Shown: piece by piece, positions 1-11,244 of the stretch
How the letters are laid out: each line of letters begins with the position of its first letter
Numbering within the stretch: the first letter of the stretch is position 1
Assembly (NCBI RefSeq): GCF_013368755.1
Contig: NC_049562.1
Location: 5,518,001-5,582,000 of the forward strand
Length of the DNA: 64,000 nucleotides
From: Talaromyces rugulosus
Taxonomy: Eukaryota > Ascomycota > Eurotiomycetes > Eurotiales > Trichocomaceae
Reading direction: 5' to 3'
Notes under the pieces: generated by a model
Database searches by the model: none
What the model was told of the DNA's origin: nothing
Seen by the model: the letters and a program-made list of their open reading frames with translations, nothing else
Program-made: the position numbers and the translations under genes

Positions 1-550
1 CGAAGGGAGTGGAGATGGCAGCTGGGAAGTTCTCGACCGCGTGTTTACCGGCACCCGTCGCCCGGGGCAACCACACGCCGAACGGGTGACGCACTCCACG
101 CTAGGATAATTGATAAGGATCCAAGCATTAATTAGTTAGTTAATTAAGACTAGTAGTGCTGCTTGCCAATTCTTATAGTTCCTAGAGTTTATTATTTATG
201 ATATGGTCGAGAAAACTACTCCGTGTTGATTTCTAATTTGAACTATCTAACCCGACCTCGCGTCACGACTGAATGATGCAAGTCCCGAGAATCCCCAAAA
301 CCCTTCTCACCACAAGCCGTGGATAGTTCGTGCTACGTACAGAGTAGCTCGACCTGCAAAGAGTCGAGCAGATACAGTCAAGTTTACTGCTTATCAAGGG
401 CTTTGAAACCCCCGGGGCCGCTATGGACTGCATTTCTCCGGTAAAGTATATATGGTATGGATATATATATATACCTTACCGGAAAAATGCTTCCCTGCAT
501 CAACTCCTTTTTTTATCAGACGAAAAGGCGGGCCGCATCTTGTATAGACT
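1..550. other. intergenic, no gene recognised
   Basis: No convincing coding region or RNA gene is visible. A short AT-rich alternating stretch lies at about 448-475, just upstream of the tRNA gene. The short open frames starting near 423 and 457 run into the tRNA and are not credible. Confidence 0.5.
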
Positions 551-655
551 GGGTCGCTGGGCTAGTGGTATGCTTCATCCTTCGGGAAACCATTTTTCCA
601 AGTAGTAAAACTACTTTCCTGGATGAGGTCCGGGGTTCGATTCCCCGGTGACCCC
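551..655 (+). tRNA. tRNA-Pro (anticodon CGG) with a 33-nt intron
   Basis: The acceptor stem GGGTCGC (551-557) pairs with GTGACCC (648-654), with discriminator C at 655. The T arm is CGGGG-TTCGATT-CCCCG. The anticodon stem CATCC (576-580) pairs with GGATG (621-625). The loop reads TT-CGG-G, placing the anticodon at 583-585. The gene is continuous only if about 33 nt (587-619) is removed directly 3' of position 37, the canonical nuclear tRNA intron site. This tRNA decodes the proline codon CCG. It faces a second tRNA-Pro gene on the other strand. The fold was made by hand. Confidence 0.9.
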
Positions 656-660
656 CTATA

Positions 661-665
661 TTTTT
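661..665 (+). terminator. Pol III T-run after tRNA-Pro(CGG)
   Basis: A run of five T starts 6 nt after the mature 3' end of the tRNA, the expected RNA polymerase III termination signal. Confidence 0.6.
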
Positions 666-811
666 GCCACCCGGTCTCGTTGGCAGAGAGAGAATCTTTC
701 TTGAAAAAGGAAAAAAAAAAAGTGTGGTTTTTTTGCCACAGAAAACCGTCGGACGAAAAAAAAAAGCTAAGAACTTAGCACTAAAAACACTGACTAGTCC
801 AAGTAGGTAGT

Positions 812-817
812 AAAAAA
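812..817 (-). terminator. Pol III T-run after tRNA-Pro(TGG)
   Basis: Six A on the plus strand are six T on the minus strand, a few bases beyond the 3' end of the minus-strand tRNA-Pro gene. Confidence 0.6.
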
Positions 818-822
818 GGTAG

Positions 823-931
823 GGGCTCTCCGGGGAATCGAACCCCGGACCTCATCGTAGGTGGTCGTATGACCAGGGTTAACCTGGTCTGAACCCAAAC
901 GATGAATCATAATCCACTAGACCAGAGAGCC
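823..931 (-). tRNA. tRNA-Pro (anticodon TGG) with a 35-nt intron
   Basis: On the minus strand the acceptor GGCTCTC (931-925) pairs with GAGAGCC (830-824), with discriminator C at 823. The D arm resembles that of the neighbouring tRNA, and the T arm is identical to it. The anticodon stem is CATCG/CGATG with loop TT-TGG-G (anticodon at 897-895). A 35-nt intron (859-893) sits 3' of position 37. This gene decodes CCA-type proline codons. The two Pro genes are convergent and about 170 bp apart, so they look like a diverged inverted duplicate. Confidence 0.9.
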
Positions 932-1131
932 GCTATGACAAATCAGATGATATTTACCATAGAAATTCGGTTCTACAAATCATGATCTTTTCCATTAGTC
1001 TTTTTATTTAGGCTAAAACCCTCTAGTTGAAAGGCGCTGCGAACCATGCATCTATCCTTAACGAACTGAACATCGATTGATGCGAGGGAGTAATCCAAAC
1101 ATGCTTGGCTAACTCTGATACCCTTCATTAC

Positions 1132-2790
1132 CTAGGTGGTAGTCTCAAAATACCGTCTCCCATCTCTCTTCAATCCCACGCGACGGCCAGGTGTGTTTAG
1201 AGAGACTTCGTAGTCAACTTCTTCAAGCATATCGACAAGATAATTCATGTCGCCTACCCATGATTCACCACGACCAAATAACCATGCCACGGAATATCTA
1301 GAGCGAATTTTTTTTTTCAGAGATACGGATACCAAGTCGAGCCGCCGATTATGTTGCCGTGGCATCAACCGCATGGTGGTGAGGATGCGGGCCGTCAGCG
1401 AGATCCTAAGCCTAGTTTCCGGGAAATAGTGAAAGAACATGTCCTCCGTTAATCTTCACTTGACAGTCTTTGCCCCCTAGAAGAACTCTCCGATAAGAGG
1501 CTATCGCCTGCTTATGGTATACAGTGACTCCAATTTCGTGGAACTTTTGCATCGCCTCCTTATCGTATTGTCGATGATTTGGGTCTGGCGAAGTTCGTAT
1601 GGCATGGAACGAGTTTCTCATACTCTCAGCCCAAGCTCGAATCTGAGGGTCTGCAGATAAAAGAAACTCTCGAAAGCCCTCCTTAGTAACTCCCATAGCT
1701 TGTTCTTTCCAAAGTTCAGAACCCTCGTTATCTCTGAACGATTGCCAAAATGGCAATGCAACATTGAGGTGTTGGCCTGCCCAGGCGATACGACTGCCTA
1801 GGGGAGTATACTCCTCAAGATCTTTCCAAGGAACAGTTTGGAAAACATTACACATCCACATCTCCACTAGATTCAGCAAAAGATGCATTTGCTTTTCTGA
1901 AAATCCAGCATCAGTGAGAGTAGTTAATCCCACCTCTCAGAGGGGAATAAACCATGATTTTCCGTTGATGCTGCACGTGGAATTCCACACATTATAGTGT
2001 GGGCAAAGCGTATGGGTGTTGTATCGTCGGTCATTATGCGCTTCAACACGATCACGGAGGCAGATGCTTTGGCCGACATATAACCAAAACTTGCTGTTTT
2101 CCCCTTGGATTAAACGCAAGTAAACCCCGACATTTTTTGACTGAGTTGTCTCCACAAGTCTGCCAGAGAAGTTTTATGCTTGAAATACAGTCAGACCATA
2201 TTTGGAAAAGCCCCCGATGGAACTTACCTTTCTAGATGTACATTCCCTTCTTGGCATAATTTTTTCACGCCATCAAACAAATAAAACCGCATAAGCCTCT
2301 TTATTTGATCTTGACCAAGGCTTTCGAAAAGTTTGTTGTAATGATCAAACTTTTCGTCAACCTTTGAGATCAAATGGCCTAGCAGGCTTTCAATGTCAAT
2401 TTTGTCAAGAGGTACCAGCTCACTTGAAGGATGTTGGACAGTCCAGTTCTCCGCCTTCTGAAGATTCGCTCGGACCCTTTTGGAAACTTGTTCTTTGTCG
2501 AATTCCCCTCCTAATGGAGTGACATTGTCGTTTGTGGTCGTCTCAGTCATTGGAAAATCCTCATCGTTTCTAGTCCTCCTAACCCTCTGCGAAACCCCAT
2601 CTTCTGCCCTATTCCGCTTTTTAACAATTCGGGCCACCTCATGGGTAGCGACTGGTTAAAAGAATCCAGATGCATATGAAGATTTTCGAGCGGCTCCAGA
2701 CATACTTCCTCCTGACATGTGGTCCACGAAGCGTTCCTTGTCCTTATGCAAATCAATATGTATTGCATAACCCGCTCCTTAAGAAAATAT
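1132..2790 (-). pseudogene. decayed GIY-YIG-domain protein gene
   Basis: Minus-strand exons can be chained: about 2790-2708, about 2655-2226, then from 2159 onward. Splice signals are GTATGT..CAG and GTAAGT..CAG. The exon starting at 2159 encodes VGVYLRL then WLYVGQS followed by LRDRVEAH, a GIY-YIG nuclease core with the usual second-strand YVGQS-like motif and downstream Arg/His. A TGA at 1937-1939 then interrupts the frame (before it FIPL, after it EVGLTTL), although coding continues in the same frame for about 170 codons. Near 1425-1440 the frame must shift by one to continue into an about 100-codon tail ending at 1132. No start ATG is found at the 5' end. Fungal genomes carry hypothetical proteins with such a domain; their function is not known to me. 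I infer an inactivated gene, but sequencing error or stop readthrough is not excluded. Confidence 0.6.
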
Positions 2791-3466
2791 ACCACGAACA
2801 AAGTGATAAGCTTTGTTTGTCGGTGCGATCTACTTGGTTTACCGGTTAATCCTATTTGATAATGATGATCGGTCGACTAGTATGGATAAACGGAGAATCA
2901 AAGAATGCCTGCCAAGTTGACCAATTACACTTCTCACTTAGATACAGTGATCAGCCACTAAATCGGTTTTTCGTCAGGCATCGGTGCAATCCTCGTATCT
3001 GATAAATAAAAATGACTCCACCTGGTCGTTTGAAATCGTTTTAGGAGCTCGGTAATGCTATCCTACGCCGCCAAACAATGAAGCATACCCCTATTTGGGC
3101 GCCCGCCGACATAAAATCTCATGGGCTTTGCTAGAAACTCTTCGTCGACATAGCGCCTTACCGAAGCAAATCTCCACTAAGGGTTCTCTTTTTGGCAGGG
3201 CGGCAATTTTCCAGGTCGATACCCTTCTGTATCACCGTCCTAGATATGCCGGGCCTAATGAGAGCATTGAATCTTCAAATGCCTTTATGTGGTTTCGTTG
3301 TACGTTTTCATCTAGTAAATGATTAATAAACGATTATTTACCTTTAATCTTTATCAAATCATGGTCAATTTTACGTGTTTAATATATCAATTAATACTAT
3401 GATATATACTAAAACCTACCAGTTCCCGTCAACTATTACAAAATGCACATATAGGAACTCTGTTGA
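2791..3466. other. intergenic, no gene recognised
   Basis: No splice-linked coding region is visible. A 75-codon open frame at about 3095-3322 has no recognisable motif and no supporting context. It lies between the decayed GIY-YIG gene and the 3' end of the P450 gene. Confidence 0.4.
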
Positions 3467-5197
3467 TTATCTGATCACTGGCTTGAGATGAACCTTCAAC
3501 GGCCCCTTTTGCCACATCAAAAAGTTCTTCTGCTTAATCCAGTCATGGGAATCATCGGAAATCTCCAGATCGAAGTTGAAAGTGATTAGGGCTAGAATGA
3601 GACGCATTTCACTGTACGCAAGACTGCAGGAATATTAGTATTTGTTGGTTTCTGCGATATTTATATACACTTACTTCCGTCCGAGGCAATTTCTTGGACC
3701 CGTATGGAAAGGCCTAAGGGCATCCCGTCGATCAGTAGAGAACTTGGGACTGGAAAGAAACCGCTCAGGGTGGAAAGTGTTGGGCTCCATGAAGTATTTT
3801 TCGCGATGATAGAGCGCCCATTGGTGAACCGCAACATAGGTCTATGCTTCAACGTTAGATTCGACCCACTCGTAAAATTACTATTGCTTACATTCTCCGG
3901 GATCCACTCTCCAAGAACCTGTGCACCGCCCTTTGGAACGACTCGCGGAAGGCCATTGGCGATGGGCGGATACATGCGCATCCCTTCATCGAGGCATGCC
4001 AGCATGTACGTCAATTTATTGACAGTGACTAAAGTTATGTCGTTTTGATCCTCGAAAGTTGATCGAACCTCGTTAACTAATTGCCGATATGCCTCAGGGC
4101 TCTCGAGAAGCAAGTACGTAACGCCGCTTAGTAGAGATGCCGTCGTTTCTGAGCCCCCGATGATCAGGATCTCAGCATTGGAGATGAGCTCATGAACACT
4201 CAAGCTCTGTGAAGTAAAGGTCAGTTTTGGCCCCCTTTTTTTTTTTCAGGGTTCGAAAAGAATCATGCAGGCTCACCAATTCCTCCTTCCTTTTCAAAAG
4301 TCCATCCACTATATCCGGCCGTCCATCGACAGTAGCCATACGGCGGGACATTTTTGCCTCTGTAAGTTTCTTGTGGGTATTACGAGCTTCCTGGACTGAC
4401 TTAGGTACTATCAACATGAGAAGACGTTTTAGCCAGGGGACGAAAGCCAACCCCTGAAGGATTGTGCCTATGCGACCGGCAGCAAAGATTCCTTTGATCC
4501 AATTATCATAGACAGACCCTTCAAGACAGCCAAAAGACTCCCCAAAGGCCAGGTCGCCGATGATGTCAAAAGTGGTATAGTTATACCAGTCTGAGAGAAC
4601 AACTGGCTGGCCACCCTGGCTGTTCTCGCGCAGCCTCTGTAGCAAGAGATTTACATAACCTCGTATTAGAGGCTCCTGATCCCGCAATGCCTTTTCAGAG
4701 AACCCATGAGCCATTTGTCGACGCAGGCGGCCGTGCTGCTCACGACTTTCGTTCACGATGTGCAGCGGATCCTCCTCAATGGGGCGGTAAAACCACGATG
4801 CCTTTTCCATCTCCAGCGCACCTTGTCTGTGTCCCATAATTTCATTCCAAGCATCTGGATGAGAGAAGGCCAGTTCATCTGGCGCGACCCGCACGATATC
4901 CCCATATTTTTTATGCATTTCTAGCATGTCAAAAGGGAGTGTTCCTCTGATTGAACGCCAAAAGTAAGGAACTCGTGATGCCGCATGAGATAATGGTCCA
5001 GGAAACCGACTCAAAGGATGCAAGAAGACATTGTGTATGGCTTTTGAGAGAACATATGATATAATCTACATGAACTTTTGTCAGTAACCCTTATTAACGT
5101 CAAGTATGTAGGAAGTAGAGGAGACAACCATAAAGATGCCCAGCGATATGCCGGACCATCCATATAGATAAAGACGGATCTCCTGTAGATCCACCAT
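3467..5197 (-). CDS. cytochrome P450 monooxygenase (503 aa, 5 exons)
   Basis: The model is complement(3467..3623,3675..3841,3892..4206,4277..5040,5089..5197), 504 codons including the stop. It is a haem-thiolate monooxygenase, probably ER-anchored by an N-terminal segment (GISLGIFMVV, about residues 18-30) followed by the proline-rich hinge LHPLSRFPGP. The I-helix motif is GGSETT. The K-helix ExxR lies in CLDEGMRMYP, then PERF. The haem loop is FHTGPRNCLGR with the cysteine ligand. The haem region is split by introns: one lies after GEWIPEN (50 nt), and one lies inside the GRN codon, before LAYSEMRL. All junctions use GT-AG and all phases agree, so the gene looks intact. The layout resembles fungal secondary-metabolism P450s of the trichothecene-hydroxylase type. 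The substrate is unknown. It is divergent from the RTA1-like gene, with a 570-bp shared promoter. Confidence 0.9.
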
Positions 5198-5767
5198 TTT
5201 TGTGTATCTTTGATAATCACCAACCAGTGTTCATTGGTATCTAAACTGCGCCGCAGCAGGCAGGCTTTATACTTGTCTGGGCGCAGCTGACGAGGGGCGT
5301 TACATCATTGAAGCTTAGGGTAGTAATGGGAGGGATATTTGAGGACAAAATAATCGATTAATACTATTGGTAGTCATAGCTAGGCTGTTTAATTATTTCG
5401 TTGGGGAGATAGTTAATCATCATCGTTATTTTAGGGTTGTCCATAGTCCTCTCGTATTCGGGTTCTGCTGCATCCGATTGCTTGCCGGCCAATACTGATC
5501 GGCGGAAGACTAAATACAGGCTAAGACCGACATAACTTTATCAAAAAACAAAAACAAAAAAACAGAGGACACGAAAAGTTGTAGGGGTTTCAAATTTATC
5601 TGGGTGCCTAGAAACCCTCGACGTATACGTCTGTAGACACATATAAATTTGACGATCCAAGTATGTAGCCTATGTCTATTTTTTGAGCACTGCTGTCCCT
5701 GATATCTTTCATCTTTCATTGAAATTCTATCTACTCTTTGAAACATTGAATATTTGAGCCTATCACA
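5198..5767. promoter_or_regulatory. bidirectional promoter of P450 and RTA1-like genes
   Basis: This 570-bp region separates two divergent genes. It contains a perfect 12-bp palindrome, GACGTATACGTC, at 5620-5631, about 140 bp upstream of the RTA1-like start codon. That is a plausible dimeric regulator site. No direct proof of binding exists in the sequence. Confidence 0.45.
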
Positions 5768-6673
5768 ATGTCAACTTTGTGTGAGCTTTACACTTACACG
5801 CCTAGTTTCGCTCTCGCTGTCATTGCCGTGATAGGGTTTTCATCTCTAACAGCCGTCCATAGCTTTCGTATGGTCCGGTCTCGGGCATGGAATAGTATGT
5901 TTTTTGTACTTGGGGGCTTAGGTTTGATTGACCATTCCGATATTTGCCAACTCAGACAATGATACTGAACAAATTACGCGCTTCTAGCCGAACTGTCAGG
6001 GTACACAGCTCGTTTAGTCTCCACGCAGGACGCCTGCAACCGAGCAGCCTATGGCGTCCAGAGTGTGCTGCTCCTTCTGGGACCCAGCGTAATCATGGCC
6101 AGCGTCAATATCACTCAAACAGACTTTGCCCGACTACTGAGAGCCGAACAGTTTTGCTGGGTGCCCATCACCTGGCAACAGCCGCTGTACCTCGGTATCA
6201 ATGGCGTGCTACTTGTCCTCCAAGCCATTGGAGGAATCTTGACCATTTCATCGTATTCCATTGCAATAATTGCCAGTGGATCCAAGTTAACAATTGCTGT
6301 TTACGTCGTTCAAACATTTTTCTGGCTGTTTACCTTGGCCGAGCACATTTACATGACAATTAAACTGAGCCACCACCCAACTGAGGCCAGCAAAACTTGT
6401 CTACCTAATTGGAAACAGTGGAAGAATCTTTTCAGTCTTGCTGTCTCTATTATTGCCGCGGGACGCAATATCATGCGATTGACAATGACCGGTGGAGTGC
6501 AGTTTCTTGTCGTTAACGAGTGGCCCTCATACGCATTCGACGGCTACCAAATGTTTGTAGTTTTGGGCGCTTGGACAATATGGTATCTTCCTCAAAAGTG
6601 TTTACACGGCAAAAAAAGGGGAGATTACAATCAGTTGGTGCGTGGTAAGATTGATGGAAACGAACGGGCATAA
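5768..6673 (+). CDS. RTA1-like seven-helix membrane protein (279 aa)
   Basis: The exons are 5768..5921 and 5988..6673 (280 codons with the stop). The intron uses donor GTTTGA and acceptor TTCTAG, giving a phase-1 junction that reads GGLAELSGYTAR. Hydrophobic segments occur at about residues 13-32, 42-52, 85-100, 128-150, 160-185, 210-230 and 245-262. The stretch AYGVQSVLLLLGPSVIMASV matches the conserved segment of RTA1/RTM1 lipid-translocating-exporter-like proteins (fungal seven-TM family, linked to resistance to aminocholesterol or other toxic lipids). The family assignment is moderately sure. It is divergent from the P450 gene and followed by an MFS gene on the same strand, which suggests a role in export or self-protection. 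Confidence 0.7.
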
Positions 6674-7331
6674 AGAGATCATTGAATTTTTTATTGAAAG
6701 GAGAGTTAAGGGCTTCGGGACTGGGTAAAGGGTTAAATTAGTATGAGGAATGTAAAGAAGGATTTTGGTTATCTACGTACTGAAAAGTCACTTCAGACCT
6801 TTTTTCCTAAACGATGGTTGTGCCTGCTAGTCTTCCATAAATATTAGGCTCTATGCAAAAAAGCATACTAGACGTTTACACAAGAAACTAGCCTTATTAT
6901 GCCGCTATGATACCATTATATTCATGAATGGTGTATAACATTTGATCGACGTAGAGCTCTTCGTACTCGGATTTGGCGGGATAAAAAAAAGTGGTATTAA
7001 AATACCAGGGTAATTTGGACGTAGCTGAAGAGGACTATGTCGCAAGTCGCTCGATTCGCTGCGCCTATGTGACTGTGTCCGCCGTACTGTGGGGCTTGGT
7101 GGAACCAGTCTGCCAATGAGAGACAGAAAAATCCGAATACGAAGAGCCCTAAGCCGAGCCACTATAGGAGCATACGCCGAATCCTGCTACAAATGTTTGG
7201 ACATTTTTTTATGTAAATTTACTCTCCATAAATTCCAGTAGACTTGTTCTTCAATGTAGGTGGCCTAAAGATATACTTGGCATTTCGAAAACCCGGAAGC
7301 AGACAACGAGCACGTTTGTCCTCCAGTAGGC
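6674..7331. other. intergenic region upstream of the MFS gene
   Basis: This is the 3' flank of the RTA1-like gene and the promoter of the MFS gene. An 85-codon minus-strand open frame at 6905-7162 has no motif and biased composition, and I do not treat it as a gene. Confidence 0.4.
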
Positions 7332-8922
7332 ATGGACCAGTCAAATAATGCAGCTGAAGTGAAGAACACTGGTGGTCCTGTATTGACCGAGTCTCTGGAG
7401 GTGTTCTGGGATGATCCTATTGACGAGGACCCTGCCAATCCGATGAACTGGAGCAATGGCCGCAAATGGTTGACAGTTTTTATGGTTTCATTTGTTACTT
7501 TCCTTACGTGAGGCTCTATACAAGTACACATTATTTAATTCAAGCCATTAGTGCTAATAAACAATCATATTCCCAGTCCCCTTGCGTCATCCATGATAGC
7601 GCCAGGAGTCCCCGAAATTTTGGCACATTTCAACTCCACTTCCACGACTCTGTCATCGTTTTTGGTGTCTGTATATATCCTCGGGTTTGCGTTCGGTCCC
7701 TTGATAATTTCACCAATTAGCGAGTACAGCGGTCGTTCCGCGGTCTACAACGTCTGCAATGTTTTGTTTGTCGTCTTCAATATCGCTAGTGCCCTGGCCC
7801 CGAATATAGAGGCATTGATCATATTCAGGTTTCTGGATGGGTTTGTGGGCGTTGGGCCGATGACCTGTGGCAGTGGGACAATCGCCGACTTAATGAAGGC
7901 TGAGTATCGGGGACGTGCTATGGCATTATGGTCGCTGGGCCCCCTTTTCGGTCCTATCATCGGACCGGTTGTTGGGGGAGCTATTCTCGAGGTGATGGAC
8001 TGGCGTTGGCTATTCTGGATTCTTTCTATCGTGGTAAGGAACAGGCCCATCGAACCTATAGAGGAAACAAACAGGACTGACGCGCAATATACAGTCTGCG
8101 GTATCAACGGTTGTCTTTTTCTTCGTCGTCGCAGAAACATATCCGCGGACAATTCTCGAAAAGAAGGCTTCCAAGTTACGTAAAGAGACGGGAAACCCAG
8201 CCTATAGATCCTCTCTTGATACAGGGGCACCTCCCCGCCAGCTCTTTCTGCAGAGCTTGGTCAGACCGTCAAAAATGCTTCTTTGCTCTCCCATTGTGGC
8301 AGCAATGTGTATATATGTTGCTGTCCTGTATGGTCTGCTTTACATCCTGTTCACTACCTTTGCCGAGGTCTTCACAGGCCAGTATCACTTCTCTGCTCTC
8401 GGAAGCGGACTTGCTTTCATAGGGAGCGGCATTGGAATGCTTCTCGGCCTCGCCTATTCTGCCTCATTGAGTGACCGCAAGCTAAAGGTCAAACTTGCAC
8501 TCAACCAAGAAATCCAGCCAGAGGATCGATTGCCTTGGTACCTCGTCATCCCCGGTAGTTTAGCAATACCCGCCGGTCTCTTCATATATGGCTGGGCAAT
8601 TGACGAGGACGTCCATTGGGTTGTTGCAGAGCTTGGCAACGCTGTAACAGGATATGGCATGATTGTCATCCTGATGTGCGTGCAGACGTACCTGGTCGAC
8701 GCATTTACGGCATATGCTGCTAGCGTCATTGCTGCAAGTACAGTTTTGCGGTCTTTGCTGGGTGCACTTCTTCCTTTGTGTGGCTTGAATTTATACATGG
8801 CAATAGGATACGGCTGGGGAAATAGTTTGCTGGCGTTTATCGCACTGGCGATGACGCCGATACCCTGGCTCCTTCAGCGTCATGGAAAATATTTGCGGAC
8901 TCGCTTTGAGATTAAGTTGTAG
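7332..8922 (+). CDS. MFS transporter, DHA1-like multidrug exporter type (486 aa)
   Basis: The exons are 7332..7507, 7577..8033 and 8095..8922 (487 codons with the stop). The cytosolic N-terminus ends in DEDPANPMNWSNGRKW, the typical entry to helix 1 of fungal drug:H+ antiporters. Next come PLASSMIAPGVP, then SEYSGRSAVY (motif A-like loop), the RFLDGFVG segment, and GPLFGPIIGPVVGG (helix-5 motif C, antiporter signature). The C-terminal half holds six more helices, including ALGSGLAFIGSGIGMLLGL. It is predicted to be a plasma-membrane proton-driven exporter of a small molecule. Position beside P450, RTA1-like and Zn2Cys6 regulator genes suggests a cluster exporter. The substrate is unknown. Confidence 0.9.
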
Positions 8923-9319
8923 TACAATGGTCAAGAGGACATTGATTTTTTCAAACAAGGCTTTGGTTCCTTTCCTTTCCTTTCTATTGTATATGTCAGT
9001 TCAATGTATTTTACAAGAAGCATGAATATAGATGTGGACCATAGGTTTCGCAAGTGCAAAATGCCATAATATTTTCGAAGGACAATACCAAGCACTACTT
9101 TGTCGAGGACAAGGCATGAAGCTCCATTGAAAACTCACCTAATTCAATTTCTTCCATTCAATCCACAATATTATCGGTCGATTATGTACCTGATTTTGTA
9201 AGCATTCCACTTTTTCCGGATAGAAAACACACAAAGCCATGTCCTTACAATAAATGTCTGTTTTTTTTAGCACCTTTCTTGCCGAGAGAATAGCGTCCGC
9301 TGGATAGACAGACTGGATC
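8923..9319. other. convergent 3' intergenic region
   Basis: This region lies between the 3' ends of the MFS gene and the Zn2Cys6 regulator gene. No coding or repeat feature is recognised. Confidence 0.5.
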
Positions 9320-10560
9320 TCAAGCAGAGCTAAGAGGGGTCCATCCAATTTGCTCCTGCGGCCATCGCAGCCAGATGTGATACTCAGCATCCAAGTTCGA
9401 GTGTATTTGTGCTATGAGCCGCTCGCTGAGTCCTTCCATCCACCAAGCCCATTCGACTTGCCGAATGCTGACGCTGAAATACGCAAATATTATAAGGGCA
9501 AGAGGTGCACCCTGTTGCAGAAGCGTCAAATATTCGTCAGACATTTCCATCGGCCATGATAAGACATCGCTGGGTTCCAACTTCCACTGATCACCTGGTA
9601 CCATGACAATAGCCAATGTGCGTGCTAATTGGTCTAGAGTATCTTGGTAGATCTGAAGTAATACCGAATTGCCCGCACACTGCTTGCAGGCCAGCTGCCT
9701 TAATTCCCACACAAACATCTGGCCTTGTCCTAGCACTCGGGGCTCTTTACGAGTAGCCGATAAAAATGACCCATATATCATAATTGGAGCCTGCGGCCCT
9801 GACTGTAAGTCTTCCTTGCTGAAATCGCTAATTGTCTTGACCCCACGGACAAAACGAACCCATTCAGATACATGACCATGTTCAAACAACATGAGGAAGC
9901 TGCTCTCCTCTGGTGGTTTAGCACAAGAAAAGATGGAGGTAATTGCGCAAAACAAGAAGAGTGCACTGGGTTGCTTATCTGCGAGAGATTGCATCATTGG
10001 ATTCACCGTGCTAATAGCGGTGTCATGATGTCTTAACGCGTGAGCAAGATAGGTTACTCGTCGTGATGGATCTGAGCGGCTGATATGCATGGCAGAAATG
10101 GCAAGTACTATATGAAGTAAAGGCTTCATAGTAAATGCAATTCGTGGCACTTGGTCGCGCCAAACAGCTTGCACTGCGCGAGCACGAGATAATGTGTAAC
10201 ACGTGGAAATTGTGTAATGATGAAGGAGCTCCATATCAACAACCCCTAGGTCAGACAATAGCGATAGAGACGGTGCTGGTGCTGGTGCTAGTTCTGGAGC
10301 TCGTGGTGATATCGATGGCGATGGTTCAACGGTTTGTATTTGAGGCGGCGTACTTGCGATTCGGAACAAGGCCGAATAGCGACATTCCACCCCATGAACT
10401 TGGCAATTGCGGCATTGTGGTTTGTCTTCGTCACACTAGGGTTTTAATTACTCGACGAAATAAGACGTATCATCGATCCTATCCAATTTACCTTGACCTT
10501 TCTCCTTTTGCACTCTAAGCAACCCCCTCTTGATTTTCGATGAGAGCGACGACCAGACAT
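9320..10560 (-). CDS. Zn2Cys6 transcription factor, UPC2-like type (394 aa)
   Basis: The model is complement(9320..10435,10492..10560), 395 codons with the stop. The DNA-binding domain lies at residues 10-38: CLECKRRKVKC then DEDKPQCRNC then VEC, six cysteines in C6 spacing. The single intron falls between Lys and Cys inside the zinc cluster, a common position in this family. The start ATG at 10560 is required to include the first cysteines. The rest resembles the short sterol-uptake-control (Upc2)-type regulators, with LLHHYTISTCYTLSR and MKPLLHIVLAISAMH. It probably acts as a nuclear regulator of the adjacent MFS, RTA1-like and P450 genes. That is inference from position only. Confidence 0.85.
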
Positions 10561-11244
10561 GACAGCGGCCATCGCGATGTTTAGACAGGCTTGGTGGGTG
10601 AAGCCAGGGTGGTAGCAAGATATGACAATAGTTGAGAAAAGGAAATTCTTATCTTATGAGAGTTATAGATATCCGGGTGAGCACATGAGGTTTGGTTTAG
10701 GTGGAAGGAGAAAGTTTGCTAATGTCGTCGCGTCGGGTTCACTACAGAGGAAAATCCTTTTTTTTTTACCGTGTTATTTTGATATTATAAACACGAAACT
10801 ATTTTAAAAAATTTAAATGGATATTTTATTTATTATATTAATTTTATATATTCAAATACTTTACATAAAAAAATAAAATAATTAATATAATAAAATGTTA
10901 GGTGGCTACACTGAAAAGATGACTAAGATTTGCTGCTTGTCAATCAATAATATTAGTGCCTGAGGCATCTACGCCTTTTCTTAAAAAGGTTTAAATTATA
11001 ATAATTTTTATATATTAATAATAAAATATCAAGTATTTATAAAAATAATCCAATAAAAATATTATTTATTACACTCAAAGACCGTATATTGCTCAATGAT
11101 GGACTGTCTTCAAGTTTATAGATCATCTCACTCTGACCTTATATTTCGAATCCACACATATCAATTGATCAATTGATGAAAGAAATTACCACGTGTGAGA
11201 ATCACATCTTTAGTCATTCCAAAATCAAGATAGATATTAAAATT
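10561..11244. other. intergenic, including an AT-rich block
   Basis: The promoter of the Zn2Cys6 gene is followed by a strongly AT-rich block at about 10,790-11,090, with an imperfect inverted repeat (10,823-10,843 against 10,880-10,896). No open frame is credible. The block could be an old mutated repeat remnant, but no family can be named. Confidence 0.45.

Noticed and set aside
3095..3322. 75-codon plus-strand frame
   Set aside because: No motif, no splice partner, no codon pattern unlike noncoding surroundings.
5944..6363. 139-codon plus-strand frame overlapping the RTA1-like gene
   Set aside because: It is another frame of the RTA1-like second exon; the membrane-protein frame is supported by conserved residues.
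7745..8230. 161-codon minus-strand frame under the MFS gene
   Set aside because: Antisense shadow of MFS exons 2 and 3 with no motif.
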